A DNA stretch of 64,000 nt from Stagonosporopsis chrysanthemi (taxonomy: Eukaryota > Ascomycota > Dothideomycetes > Pleosporales > Didymellaceae), in contig JAFISE010000161.1 in NCBI GenBank assembly GCA_022560025.1, positions 1 to 64,000 on the forward strand, written 5' to 3'. Of the stretch, positions 1 to 10,460 are shown one piece after another (positions within the stretch are counted from its first letter, which is position 1; every line of letters starts with the position of its first letter). The notes under the pieces were generated by a model, which ran no database searches, had not been told where the DNA came from, and saw nothing but the letters and a program-made list of their open reading frames with translations. Position numbers and translations under genes: made by a program.

Positions 1-522
1 GAGCTGTCGTCCCTGTTCTTCCCTCGTGCGCCCAACTCCTCCTCCTCCTCCTCCTCCTCCTCCTCCTCCTCCTCCTCCTCCTCCTCCTCCTCCTCCTCCT
101 CCTCCTCCTCCTCCTCCTCCTCCACCCCACCCCCACCCCTCGCTAACCCCCCTCGCCCCCCAGGCATCCCCAACCCAGACACCATGTACCGCTCCGACGT
201 CGTCTTCCTCAACAAGTCCGCCACCTACCTCTTCGCCACCTCGCGCTCCAACTCGTTCGACCTGCCGGGCTACATCGCCGCATTTAAAATCGCCCCCTCG
301 GGCGCCATCGAGCGCCAGCTGTTCCTCAACCCCACCCCGACGTCCGGCGGGCACTCCAACGCTGTGTCGCCGTGCCCGTGGAGCGACGAGTGGCTTGCGC
401 TGACCGACGACGAGAAGGGCGGGATTGAGATCTACAGGTGGCAGGATGAGTTTTTGGCGAGAGTTGCGAGGCTCGAGATCCCGGAGCCGGGGTTCGGGAT
501 GAATGCTATTTGGTATGATTAG
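1..522 (+). CDS. 3-carboxy-cis,cis-muconate cyclase, C-terminal part (5' end outside window)
   Basis: The frame is open from base 1 to the TAG at 520-522. The last ~115 residues, from GIPNPDTMYRSDVVF to the end EPGFGMNAIWYD, match the C-terminus typical of the fungal beta-propeller carboxymuconate lactonizing enzyme. That enzyme cyclises 3-carboxy-cis,cis-muconate in the protocatechuate branch of the beta-ketoadipate pathway and is cytosolic. The 5' structure is ambiguous. Either the 29 TCC codons at 37-123 are translated as poly-serine followed by a Pro-rich stretch, or they lie in a 138-nt intron (26-163) with donor GTGCGC, a CTAAC branch site and a CCCCAG acceptor. Both options keep the frame. 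I favour the intron because the branch site and acceptor are textbook and the same GTGCGC donor is used in the dynein light intermediate chain gene. The downstream neighbour on the same strand is an enol-lactonase-like fusion, which fits the pathway. Confidence 0.8.
   Translation, partial: ELSSLFFPRAPNSSSSSSSSSSSSSSSSSSSSSSSSSSSSSTPPPPLANPPRPPGIPNPDTMYRSDVVFLNKSATYLFATSRSNSFDLPGYIAAFKIAPSGAIERQLFLNPTPTSGGHSNAVSPCPWSDEWLALTDDEKGGIEIYRWQDEFLARVARLEIPEPGFGMNAIWYD
37..123 (+). repeat. (TCC)29 trinucleotide microsatellite
   Basis: Twenty-nine perfect TCC units lie within the muconate cyclase gene, probably inside an intron as an extended pyrimidine tract. If the intron is retained the array encodes poly-serine in frame. 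Confidence 0.95.
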
Positions 523-552
523 ATCTGAGCAAGGGGTCGTGGCAGGTAGAGT

Positions 553-584
<32 letters not shown>

Positions 585-1315
585 TATTAGTCGGCTCAAT
601 GCGGCGTCGAACCGTGTGCTCTGAGATGAGGCCTTTGAGCCTCGAAGATTACCAACCATGACCGACCATGAGCACCAATTCGAACACAAGTCGTCTCTCA
701 ATGCGCTTCAACCCAGAACACGGTGCGGTCCCTTTGCACTTTACACACCATCTCACATCGCGAACCCACTTCTCAAAAAAAAAACCTTACCCTCCCCTCT
801 GTGCACCCCCGCGCCTCAAAACCAACACCTCTCTCTCTCACACACTGAACCAGATCGCGAACCCACGAACCCCATCTTACCCTACCACATTCCGCCCTCC
901 CATTCCGCTCAAAATCCGCAGAGTAGATAGTTGTGCAGTAGTAGCGCAGCGCTAGCGGAGGGGTAAACTCGGACCCCCGAGCCCTGGACTACGGATGGTG
1001 GGCACGCGGGGCACTTGCACTTGGGTACCTAGCCTGGCCCCTGCGCCGGTGCGTTTTGGCGGGGTGGAGCTTTGCGGCCGGCAGATGTCATCGGTTTTGT
1101 TTAAGCGTTCTTCCGCTGGGGGGATGGGGTGCAGATGAGCTTGGGGTAGCACGGTAGGTATTGCGGGTTTGTCTGCGGTTCATCGTTGTGACTACTACAT
1201 ACATACTGTACGTTGTGACTTTTTGGACGCAACGCAACACAACACAACGCAGACATTGAGCTTGCATTTTGACGACGCGGATACACACAGTAGTAGTACC
1301 TATTGAGCAACCACC
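523..1315. other. Intergenic region with GA and CT microsatellites
   Basis: This is the spacer between the cyclase stop and the next start codon. It holds 13 GA dinucleotides at 559-584 just downstream of the cyclase stop and a short CT run near 828-839. No further gene was seen; the final ~100 bases are presumably the promoter and leader of the next gene. Confidence 0.6.
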
Positions 1316-3114
1316 ATGGCGTCCAAATCCACCCCGGGCATTCTGTACGTGACCATGCAGCCCAGAGACGGGCTTGCAGACGCGCAGTTCCACGACTGGT
1401 AAGTTGACGCCGCCCGCACAGCCGCATCCTCTCGTCGTCCAAGCACCACCTCAAGATGATCCCCCACCCTCCCGCGACATGTCAGCTCACGGCCCGTGCC
1501 CCCAGGTACCAGAACGAACACGGCCCCAACCGCCTCCGCCTGCCCTTCTGCAACAATGGCTTCCGCTACCGCGCCACCGATCTCGCGGGCCAGCAGGGCG
1601 CAAAGGACAAACCAGAGTGGATGGCCATCTACGACTTTGACGAGCTCGAGTGGCTGACCCGCGAGCCGTACCAGAAGCTGCGCAGCGCGCCTGTGCAGAC
1701 GCAACGCGAGCGCGACACCATGAAGCAGATCTTCGTGGACCGCAAGTCGTACGATCTGCTGGGAGAGTGGGTTGGGAGTGAGTTCCGGGACCTGCAGAAG
1801 GTGGAGAGCGAGGGCGTGGCGAACGTGCTGATTGCGGTGAGTTTTGTGCTGCAGGAGGGCGCGGGCAAGGAAGAGGAGCTCAAGAAGTGGTATCACGAAG
1901 AGCATGTGCCGCTGCTGCAGAAGGTGCCCGGGTGGCGCCGCAGCAGGCGCTTTGTCACGAGTTATCTGGACGTCGAGGCGAATCCGAGCTTGCAGAGGGA
2001 GTTCCTGGCGCTGCATGAGTATGCGCCGCAGAATGGGCTGGGGGGACCTGAGTTTGTGGCTGCGACGACGACGAAGTGGTGCGAGAAGATTTACGCAGAA
2101 GTTGTGAAGGATCGGAAACGCCGCACATACGAACTGTACTACACGTTCGGCGCTGCTCAGCGCGATCTGGCGTCCCTTTCGTCTCCTGACGCTGTGCCTG
2201 CGGAGAGCGAGTACGGGCTGTTCAAGACGTACCCAGCGCACACCACGCCATCAAAGCGGCCCGTCATCGAGAGCAAGATCACAACGCCAGATGGCGTGGA
2301 TCTGGACTATCGGCTCGAAGGCAGCACTGATCCAAATGCCCCGCTGCTCGTCTTGAGCAACAGTATCCTGGTCGACTACGGGATCTGGGACGATTTCGTG
2401 GAGCACTTCCTCGCTCTTGCGCCGCAGTATCGCGTGCTGCGGTACAACACGCGCGGCCGCAAGGCGGTGCCCAAGGACTCAATCAACCCGATTACTGTTG
2501 ACGTGCTGGCCGACGATGTCATCACCCTGCTCGACGCCCTCCGCGCGAAGACCGCAAGCATCGTTGGCGTATCGCTGGGCGGCGCGACCAGTCTGAACGT
2601 CGCGCTCAAGTACCCGCACCGCATCACCTCGTTCATCGGGTGCGACACCAACGCGTTTGCGCCGCCAACAAATGCACAGGCATGGAATGAGCGCGTCGAG
2701 ATGGCGGAGAAGGAGGGTCTGACCGCGTCATCTGGCGAGATGATTGTTGGTGAGGAGCTCGCCGAGATCACAACCAGGCGGTGGTTTGTCAAGGAGAGCT
2801 ACGACGACGCGGAGCTGGCGCCTAAGCTGGAGCGCGTTAAGCAGTTTGTGAAGACCAATTCGCTGGCTGGTTTTAGAGACAGCGTCAGGGCTCTCCATGG
2901 GTACGATATCCGCGAGAAGATGGCGGGCTACAAGGGCAAGGGCGCGTTTCTGGTTGGCGCAGGAGACGGTGTGCTCCCCAAGACAATGAAAGAGAACATG
3001 GCCGATAAGCTGGGCAGCGGTGCAGAGCTCAAGGTTGTCGAAGGTGCGGGCCATTTGCCCATGGTCGAGCAGCCGGCTGAGGTTGCGAAATTTGTTGCTG
3101 GATTTCTGCAGTAG
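1316..3114 (+). CDS. EthD-EthD-alpha/beta-hydrolase fusion, 3-oxoadipate enol-lactonase-like
   Basis: Two exons, 1316-1398 and 1506-3114, encode 563 aa. The intron runs from GTAAGT to CCCCAG and restores W-Y-Q-N-E-H. The start is ATG in a good context (CCACCATGG). Residues ~8-240 contain two ferredoxin-like EthD/dimeric alpha-beta-barrel repeats, each with a W-Y-x2-E-H signature (WYQNEH and WYHEEH). Residues ~290-563 form an alpha/beta hydrolase with nucleophile elbow G-V-S-L-G-G and a C-terminal catalytic His in GAGHLPMVEQP. This half looks most like PcaD-type 3-oxoadipate enol-lactonase. Its position directly after a carboxymuconate cyclase gene supports action on the lactone product, hydrolysing it toward 3-oxoadipate; the role of the EthD half is unknown, though EthD domains often bind aromatic or polyketide-like ligands. 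The family assignment is firm; the exact reaction is inferred. Confidence 0.85.
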
Positions 3115-3341
3115 AGGAGTAGATGTAGATCGCTGCAAGTAGATTCAAAATGAGTCCAGAACATCCAATGTGCCTTAGCAGCTGTGAACGCATTACGGGG
3201 ATTGAAATGCGGCGGGTCGAGGTCGCATCGGATAGATTCCCAGTACACAAGGACTCTCTCGCAGACCAATCCTCTACTCTTGACCTTTAGGTCGAGCAAA
3301 AATCATACAACGCCCCTGCCACGCAAAGAGTGCGGCAACGC

Positions 3342-3348
3342 AAAAAAA
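3342..3348 (-). terminator. Pol III terminator of tRNA-Cys
   Basis: A run of seven T residues (minus strand) begins 6 nt past the tRNA 3' end, as expected for RNA polymerase III termination. Confidence 0.75.
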
Positions 3349-3353
3349 TGTAA

Positions 3354-3438
3354 AGGTCCGAACGAGAGTCGAACTCGTGACTTCGGGATTTACTGCGCTG
3401 AGCTGCAATCCTACACTCTACCACTGAGTTACCGAACC
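3354..3438 (-). tRNA. tRNA-Cys(GCA) with a 13-nt intron
   Basis: Read on the minus strand, the acceptor GGTTCGG pairs with TCGGACC (two G-U pairs), the D stem is ACTC/GAGT and the T arm is ACGAG-TTCGACT-CTCGT. The discriminator is U73, a known cysteine identity element. The anticodon GCA is at 3404-3406. An intron of about 13 nt (3390-3402) lies one base 3' of the anticodon, the normal site for tRNA endonuclease. The anticodon stem TAGGA/TCCCG has one A-C mismatch (28-42). Confidence 0.85.
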
Positions 3439-4962
3439 GATTTGATGGTTGATCACTAAAAAATATAAGCTATATTCAAGTAATTTTGTCAGCATGACAG
3501 TGAGGCATCACGGCGACCCGCGATCTGATAGGAGGATACTGCTCAGTGGGTTTTTGAGGCTGGGCCAATGGATGTTGGCAACAGCGTGACAGGGATGGCA
3601 CGCTCTCGCTTTACCAGAACGGATAACGACCGTCTCACTAAAGGCAACATGCCAGTAAGTTCGAGCTTTCCCGGGGTCCTCGTACGCAACCGAACGTAGA
3701 CATAACAGGGTGTTATCGTTGTGGTGTGCATCGACGTTGCGGCTGCAGTGGTGCACGTGCTCAATGATTGTCTCAAGCGGATGGTTTGTTGCTGGACAAG
3801 CTGAAAGTTGATGATCGCTGGCAGACTATGCTTGACTCCATGGAGCCAGATTTCTTGAACTGCAAGCGGTGATAATGCATTGTGGTCTACCTGTAGACGA
3901 GGAATGCTTTGTGGCAGAACACAATCGAGGGCATACGCTTCGTGAAACCAGCTGCTGGTGCAAGATCGTCCTTGACGCGTCGTGTGCGTTGCAGCCACGC
4001 GTTGTTGCCAGTGTTGGAGAAGTTGTTAAATGCGTCGTTCTGATTGGTCATGCAAGGCAGCTGTGTTAGCATGAATGTACAGCCAGGCTTCGCGGTCAGA
4101 TCGAGACTCCGAATATGCAGGAATTTGAGACAGCCTCGTAGAAAAGTCAGCGAGCTGGCAAAGTTGAGAAGTTGATGGGGTCGCTGTCAAAGTGCAGTCG
4201 CTCCTGCGCGTTTGCTCGTCTAGGTCACGTGCGGAGGTGGTGAGATGAACCCTGCCTCATCATGAACGCCACACGACCTATGTAACTTTGGCGAGAAACT
4301 ATCTACTTTTTTAACAGATCTCCGTCCAAATACCAGAATTGTGTACAAACGAAGTATTTGCATAGACATCATGTTTTAACTTCAGCATATCTAACGCAAG
4401 CTAATCAGAGGACGAAACCGAGTCATCGTGGCCTTGAATAGTCCTTAGGTATGGATAAGCTACTTTCTGCCTGCGGTGTGTAGATAAAACAATGGCAGTG
4501 CTAGAGCGATGCATAGCCTCGGCGCGACAAGTTTGATGCCTTCCACAACATCCGTGATCGGAGGCGACACATAGCTTCCATCAGAAAAGCGGACGAAACG
4601 CTCAAAGGCTGCTAGCAATGGTTTCAAGGCCTCCAAAGGCGGTCAGCGACTACTGTCTGATGGTACTTCAGTACGTTGTGCTTGCGACTTCCAAAATGAG
4701 GCTCGGCGCCGAAGTGGGGTTCACTTGGAAGCTCTTCTCCACGCTCGTCTCGTCGACACATCGAGATTCGTCAGCACGGCTTCGTGCCCATCATGGTCTG
4801 CTTGCTAGACACCAACATGCCCCTGTCTTTTTCGTAGCGCAAATGGCGCGCTACTCACGATAGCTATGGAGCCAAGCGGAGCTCGGTGCTAGTACTTAGG
4901 TGCAGGTCTTGCCGCTATGTACGGCGATTATCACACTTCCCCTCTACCTCACCGTCTTCACA
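3439..4962. other. Intergenic, no recognisable gene
   Basis: Only short open frames without recognisable motifs occur in these 1.5 kb. The right end is the upstream region of the dehydrogenase gene. Confidence 0.5.
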
Positions 4963-5769
4963 ATGTCTCTCAAGGACAAAGTCATCGTTATCACAGGTGC
5001 AGCTTCGGGCATAGGTCTTGAGACCGCGCGTCTGTTTGCGAGCAAGGGCGCCATAATGTCTCTCGCGGACGTACAGGGCGAATGCCTCGCAGAATTGCAA
5101 AAAGAGCTCAGCGGGATATACCCAGATGCCAAGATAATGAGCACAATTGTCGACGTCTCAAAGCGTGCGGACGTTGAGAATTGGATATCCAAAACCGTGG
5201 AAGCCTTTGGTAAGCTTGACGGTTGTGCGAATCTCGCAGGCGTTATCGGGAAGCAAAGCAACGTGGTTCCGATCGAAGAGGTGGATGACGATGATTGGGA
5301 CTTCATCTACGGAGTCAATGTTATTGGTCTGAGGAATTGCTTGAGAGCGCAGATCCCACACATGAACAACGGTGGCGCGATAGTAAACGCCTCAAGTATT
5401 CTCGGACTCATCGGCGCGGCCAACAACTTGGCATATGCGAGTAGCAAACATGCGATCATTGGTATGACAAGAGTAGCTGCGAAGGAGTTGGGCCCAAGAA
5501 AGATCAGATGCAACTGCTTTTGCCCGTAAGTCTACACAGCAGAAGATGCATATTTCAGGCTAACACGTTTGACTAGCGGCCCAGTAGACACGCCAATGTT
5601 GAGGAACAGCTACGAGATCCTGGGTAGAGAGGTGGACTACAGCTTTCTGCCTCTAGGTAGGACTGCGGATCAGAAGGAGATCCCGGCAACCGTCGAATTC
5701 CTGATTTCAGATGCTAGCTCCTTCATCACAGGCGTTGCTCTACCTGTGGACGGCGGTTGGTTCTGTTAA
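4963..5769 (+). CDS. Short-chain dehydrogenase/reductase (SDR)
   Basis: Two exons, 4963-5525 and 5577-5769, encode 251 aa, a normal length for a classical SDR. The intron (GTAAGT to CTAG, 51 nt) restores CNCFCPGPVDTPM. The NAD(P)-binding motif T-G-A-A-S-G-I-G is at residues 11-18, the structural N-x-A-G motif appears as NLAG, and the catalytic residues are Ser~145, Tyr158 and Lys162 (YASSK). The C-terminal GVALPVDGGWFC is the usual substrate-loop end. I chose the ATG at 4963 because the glycine motif then begins at residue 12; an in-frame ATG at 4900 would add 21 hydrophobic residues. The substrate is unknown. The gene is followed 191 bp downstream by an EthD protein on the same strand, a pairing common in secondary-metabolite loci. 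Confidence 0.92.
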
Positions 5770-5960
5770 ATCGGCACGTCGAAATCAATAGAAAATAAAT
5801 CACGTCTTCCTATAACGTCTCTATGTTATGCTACGAGTCATGATGTCATCGTTGCTAGGCAAGGGATTGGATAGGTTGAGCATCTCCAATTGTCCAGATG
5901 CTTTGAGTTGAAGATTTCAGAAGTAGTCTGTCACGCCATTACTCCAATTACCTATCCATC

Positions 5961-6402
5961 ATGTCGACAGAGAACCTCATCCGCATTACTGTCTTCGCGA
6001 ACCGAAATCCTAAGATCTCGGAAGAAGAATACCACAAGCACTGGGCCGAGAAGCACGCACCACTCGTCTCGGCATGGCTACAGCGTCATGGAGTGGTTAA
6101 ATATACTCAAGTACACCAACCCTTACCGCATCAGCGAGAATATTACTCACAGCATTCAGTATCACACCACTACCGCACACAAGAACCTCACCAGCCAGAA
6201 CACGCTGTCATATGATGGAATGGCTGATTTCTACGTCAAGCGATATGAAGACTTTGAGAAAGCATATGCAGATCCATACTACGAGAAAAACGTCAAGCCG
6301 GACGAGGAGTATCTGTTTGACATTGAGAATATAATGGTCATGGTTGGGACCGAGACGTGTGTGATCGAGAGTGGGAACATCGTAGGGAGTCGGGGACAGT
6401 AG
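5961..6402 (+). CDS. Small EthD-domain protein
   Basis: Two exons, 5961-6110 and 6160-6402, encode 130 aa, the usual size of a stand-alone fungal EthD protein. The 49-nt intron (GTACAC to TTCAG) joins VVKYTQ to YHTTTAHKN and restores the conserved K-Y-T-Q-x-H core. The N-terminus carries EEYHKHWAEKHAPL, the C-terminal half YDGMADFYV and PDEEYLFD; all are family hallmarks. EthD proteins form dimeric alpha/beta barrels and act in ring-cleavage, dehydration or cyclisation steps, but the substrate here is unknown. It lies just downstream of an SDR on the same strand and may be co-expressed with it. A donor of GTACAC is weaker than consensus, but the alternative frame ends prematurely. Confidence 0.85.
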
Positions 6403-7356
6403 GGCGGTACGATCTTTGCAGTAAAGAGAGATGTGCTGCTCGATTTGGTTGGAGCCCGATGCTTTTTTGCGGAGGATGTAGAATTTCGTTACTCCAAATA
6501 TGGATTCTCTCTTCGTGCTCCCACACATCGCGATGTCGCTGAGAGTGCTGCATCTCCATGGTTCTACAGAATCTGACTAACCGTGTTTTCCAGGCCAACG
6601 TTCTTGTATTACAAGAATTCTCAGTGCTCGTTCGTTGTGTCGCAATAATATTTTCCCACATGTTACTACCGATGAAACTTGATCGTGAATAACAACGGCT
6701 TCTTGCAGGCAGAACAACCCAGGTTTCTTTCACCTTGTTGGCCTTCACGGTGATTGAGAGATGGGAGTGCAAATGCATCGGTGTCACTGACCTGACAGGT
6801 TCCACAGGGGTCAGCATGTTGCTTCTCCTTGTCGGCCTACACACAAAAGAAAGGATGGAGTGGTTGAATACAAATATCACCAGTACAAGTCAAGTCGACG
6901 ACCGACTGCAGCAAGCAAACAGATCTCCGCAACGTGTTGACAAGCAACACCTCAATGCTCTGTAGTGGCCCCCATCCGTTGCGGAGTCGGAGCCGTCTCG
7001 AGAGTCACACATCGACTATGCCAAGGAAGAACACAGGCCATTTTCTCCATGGACAAGACTCGAATGTTAGTCTCGCAAAGAAGGTTTTTCATCCTAAGTC
7101 ACGGTGTGACAAGAAGAAAACCACCCCTGAGGTTGAGCTGTATCATTGTACTTGCAACAGATCCGCAAGCTAGCTGCAATGCCTTGAATAGTTTACTGAA
7201 TCTTGTATTGCGGATGTCTGGTGTCTACAACTCTCTTTACACCAGGGTATTGACCTTATTTATGAATTGTATTCTGTAGTATTTGTAGCGCGCACAGAAG
7301 AGTCAAGCTGGGGTAACATGTAATCCATATCGGGTAAAAGCAACGAGCTCTTTCGT
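6403..7356. other. Intergenic, no recognisable gene
   Basis: Nothing with a recognisable motif was seen on either strand. Confidence 0.4.
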
Positions 7357-7780
7357 ATGGATGACATCAAAGATGAGGTCTAGGAAGAGTGTCAAGACAA
7401 GTATGGGGCCAAGATAGCCAAGCAGCTATCTGAGCTTCCTGATGTTAACAACTCGGATTCAACCGGAGAAGAAGAGAAACACTCGAAGCTCGATGACATC
7501 TCTGAGTCGGTTTTGAATTGCGTTTCTTCCACATTCAATATCCTGGATCCGACCAAAAGACCGCTCTCTGAGCTGGAAGGGTCGTTTGCACGTCGGCCTC
7601 CACGACACTTTGCGTGGAATGGCGAAGAGAATCGGATTTTCGAAGCTAGCCACTATCGGCCGGACTGAACTCCCATCGGTTGGTCTGGATGATACTTACT
7701 ACGATCCAGAGATCATCTCAGAACTGCGCACTCGCGAAGACGTTGACGTGCTCAACGCCCTAAGTCATTATTGGAGGTAG
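7357..7780 (+). pseudogene. Possible degraded coding relic, unknown family
   Basis: An ATG at 7357 starts a frame that meets TAG at codon 9 (7381) and then stays open for 94 codons to 7668. The encoded stretch is acidic and protein-like (for example SELPDVNNSDSTGEEEKHSK). Near 7600-7670 a second frame takes over and continues to 7780, ending LRTREDVDVLNALSHYWR. The pattern fits a gene with a nonsense change and a frameshift, but no family is recognised and it could be chance. Confidence 0.25.
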
Positions 7781-8559
7781 ATATCTGAGCCCAAAAAACG
7801 AGAGTGATTGTTGAGTCCTACAGTGCGAGTACTTTTTGTTGTTTCAATGTTATCGGTGTCGCATCCAAGTCGGCAGATATGGAGATGGCCATTGTGATTT
7901 TTGATTAAATGCTGTCTGCAGGACGGCAACTCTGCGATCGCTTTGTCAATGCAGATTCAGTACATTACTATTTGAATGTACTCGATAAACCGCAAGAGCC
8001 TAGCCAGTATCAAGCCCCAGCGATGTCTTGGAATATTGTGCTTCTCTCATCCTCTCACTGCTTCTAGTGCTTCCCCAACACATATGACTTCTAGTGATCG
8101 TGATCAAGGCACGTGACCTTGACACCAACAACATTTTGTGCTGTGCGGATGCCAATGTGGGGCGGCCACGAAGTCCTTCCGAAGCAACACCGGCGAACGA
8201 ATTATATCTACTGTATGCTTAACGCGAGCACGCAGGGTGGCGGAGAGCTCTCCGAATGGCACTTTTTGGGCGATCGAGGATATTGCCAGCAAGTTCGAGA
8301 AGTTTCAGGAATGAGGGGACCGAACTCAATGGCTAGAGCCTGGGCCGCACATGGTCTAGACCTGATGAGTAAGGTTACTGCCTCCCATCCGGAATAAATT
8401 CGTGCATGTCCAGCATCATGCCATTCGTTGCCAGTTTTACAACGATCTGCACCGCGTCGGTGCCAGAGACTGCGGCCAGTAAGCCCCTCACAATGCACAC
8501 GTAACACACACACTCAATCACCGCGTACCTTCGCGCTTCAGGAGTCTCTGCGCTTTGCC
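7781..8559. other. Intergenic region upstream of the F-box-like gene
   Basis: No gene seen. The last ~100 bases are the presumed leader of the following gene. Confidence 0.4.
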
Positions 8560-10068
8560 ATGGGCCTCTTAGATCTCCCTCCCGAGATTATTGACTACAT
8601 CCTCGACTTCGCAGGGCCTGCTGGTCTGGAAAGCTTTGTTTTGTCGTGCAAAGCCGTGTATGGACGCGCGACAACCCAAATCCAAAACCACAATTCTCTT
8701 CGCCGACGATGGAGGCACACGACTAACGGAGGTACCTCTCGTCGGGGTGACACATTGAGCATACTTTATGAGATCTCGAGGAATCCGGTCATCGCAGAGT
8801 ACATTGAGACGCTGAGCCTGTGGGACCGCCGATCTCACGAAGACATTGGCTCGCAAGCGGTCGACGACTTCCGTGGCGACGAAATATCGTTGCGACAGAT
8901 CAAGGACCTTCTGGGTCGTGCCGAGTTTTTTGAGCATGCAAATTTGGAAGAGTGGTGGGCCGATATCGTGGAGGAAGACCAAACGATTAATGTTGAGGGT
9001 GACGACAAGCTTTATGCTACTGTGGCATTGCTAGCACTTCTCCCAAACCTCAAAACCCTACAGCTGCCGGACGCATGGCATGAAGTCCGGAGCGATGAGG
9101 CTGCTGAAGCTCTGGTACCTTCGGTCGAAAATTTGGTCTCCTTATCCAACGGTCTGAACCATAAACGGAGATGGCAAGCCTTGCAGTCACTGGAGACTAT
9201 CATGCCGTTCACCGAAGAGGGCTACGATGTTCGTGTAGGCCTGCAGTGCCTGCAACCGTTCATGGTGCTTAACAGCATTCGCAATCTCTACGCTGTGAGC
9301 TGCGTGGCCATTGACGACGACTGGGGCGGCATCCCGTTCCATTGGCGTTATGCAAGCAAATCGCCGCTGACGAGACTAGAGCTCGCAAGCTGTTGCATGG
9401 ACTCACATGGCCTCGATTCTCTCCTAGCCCACACGCCTGCCATCACAACCTTCAAATATTCCCATCAGACAAAGTGGGATGGCTTGCAACATGATTGGAA
9501 CCCTGGCGAGTTTCTGCAGACATTAGCGGATCGTCTTGGCAAGCAGATAGTCGACCTTGCCATAACAGTCGATGAGCTGCACGGGGAGATCATCAACGGC
9601 CTGTCCTCGTTCCACCGCTTCCCCAACTTACTCAAGCTGGAAGTTGATGTCGTCCCCTTCTGTGGACCACCTCTCGAAAGCGGCCAACGTCTTGGCCGAG
9701 ATTCATTCATTCCAGTAGCTGCAACGGCATGGACGCATAGCGATATCCCGTGTCTGGGCGACATGCTTCCTGATAGCATCCGCGAAGTGCACCTCAACAC
9801 TGACTTCCCACTGCCGTCCGAGCAAGCGCTGAAGTCACTCGTCAAGAACGTTGTGGACCGTCGCAAAGATAAACTCCGCCATCTTGAAGTCTGTATCATC
9901 AGGCAGTACCAGTCTGATACTGCGCAAGATATTGCAGATCGTCACGAGGTCATTCTCGAAGTCTTCGATATGGATGTGATGGATCCAAGAGCAAGAGCAA
10001 TGATGCCGCTGTGGAAGAGGGAGTTTGATCAGAAGGTGGGCGGCATTGTGACGACGTCATCGACCTAA
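8560..10068 (+). CDS. F-box-like protein, 502 aa
   Basis: This is a single-exon gene. The start at 8560 places MGLLDLPPEIIDYILDFAG at the N-terminus, a typical fungal F-box opening (L-P-P-E-I-x2-x-I-L), followed by SFVLSCKAVYGRA. Upstream in-frame codons exist from 8428 but look non-coding. The remaining ~450 residues contain leucine-rich, irregular repeats (for example NLKTLQLPDAW, PLTRLELASCCMDSHGLDSLL, FPNLLKLEVDV) that suggest a degenerate LRR-like substrate-binding region. F-box proteins link substrates to SCF ubiquitin ligases through Skp1. This family is expanded and fast-evolving in filamentous fungi, so the target cannot be named. No introns or disruptions were seen. Confidence 0.82.
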   Translation: MGLLDLPPEIIDYILDFAGPAGLESFVLSCKAVYGRATTQIQNHNSLRRRWRHTTNGGTSRRGDTLSILYEISRNPVIAEYIETLSLWDRRSHEDIGSQAVDDFRGDEISLRQIKDLLGRAEFFEHANLEEWWADIVEEDQTINVEGDDKLYATVALLALLPNLKTLQLPDAWHEVRSDEAAEALVPSVENLVSLSNGLNHKRRWQALQSLETIMPFTEEGYDVRVGLQCLQPFMVLNSIRNLYAVSCVAIDDDWGGIPFHWRYASKSPLTRLELASCCMDSHGLDSLLAHTPAITTFKYSHQTKWDGLQHDWNPGEFLQTLADRLGKQIVDLAITVDELHGEIINGLSSFHRFPNLLKLEVDVVPFCGPPLESGQRLGRDSFIPVAATAWTHSDIPCLGDMLPDSIREVHLNTDFPLPSEQALKSLVKNVVDRRKDKLRHLEVCIIRQYQSDTAQDIADRHEVILEVFDMDVMDPRARAMMPLWKREFDQKVGGIVTTSST

Positions 10069-10460
10069 ACTGAAGTGAGATACAAAACAGTGAGATACAA
10101 AACAAACCCGAGATACCCTGCCTGGACAAGCAGTCAACTTTATTCGCAGATCATATTTTCTACACTTTTATCTCGACTTGTGTGCCCCAGATTGAATCGG
10201 CAATACGGCAAGTCGGGTTGCTCTCCAAGATGTTGTCCATTCTACCATAGTGCTGTGTTAATCAGTTATCTCATACCACACTCGCATGCTAGCCAACTCA
10301 AGCATCCCTGCGACGATCATCCGGATCATATTGTAAAGCTACACATCATCCAGCGGCAATAGTTGCGTCATAGCCCAACCACAGCCTATTATAGATTGTG
10401 CAGGATGCGTGACTGGAAATCAAATCCTAAGCAGTTGGTTGCAATTAATTCGATCGCAAA
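10069..10460. other. Intergenic, no gene seen
   Basis: The spacer between the F-box-like gene and the broken NmrA-like gene contains a short direct repeat (gtgagatacaaaac twice near 10074-10101) and nothing else recognisable. Confidence 0.4.

Noticed and set aside
26..403. Poly-proline open frame of 125 codons
   Set aside because: It is the TCC/CCT repeat read in another frame and overlaps the well-supported cyclase C-terminus.
1300..2241. 313-codon minus-strand open frame
   Set aside because: It is antisense to the EthD-hydrolase gene, with Arg/Leu/His-rich shadow composition and no motif.
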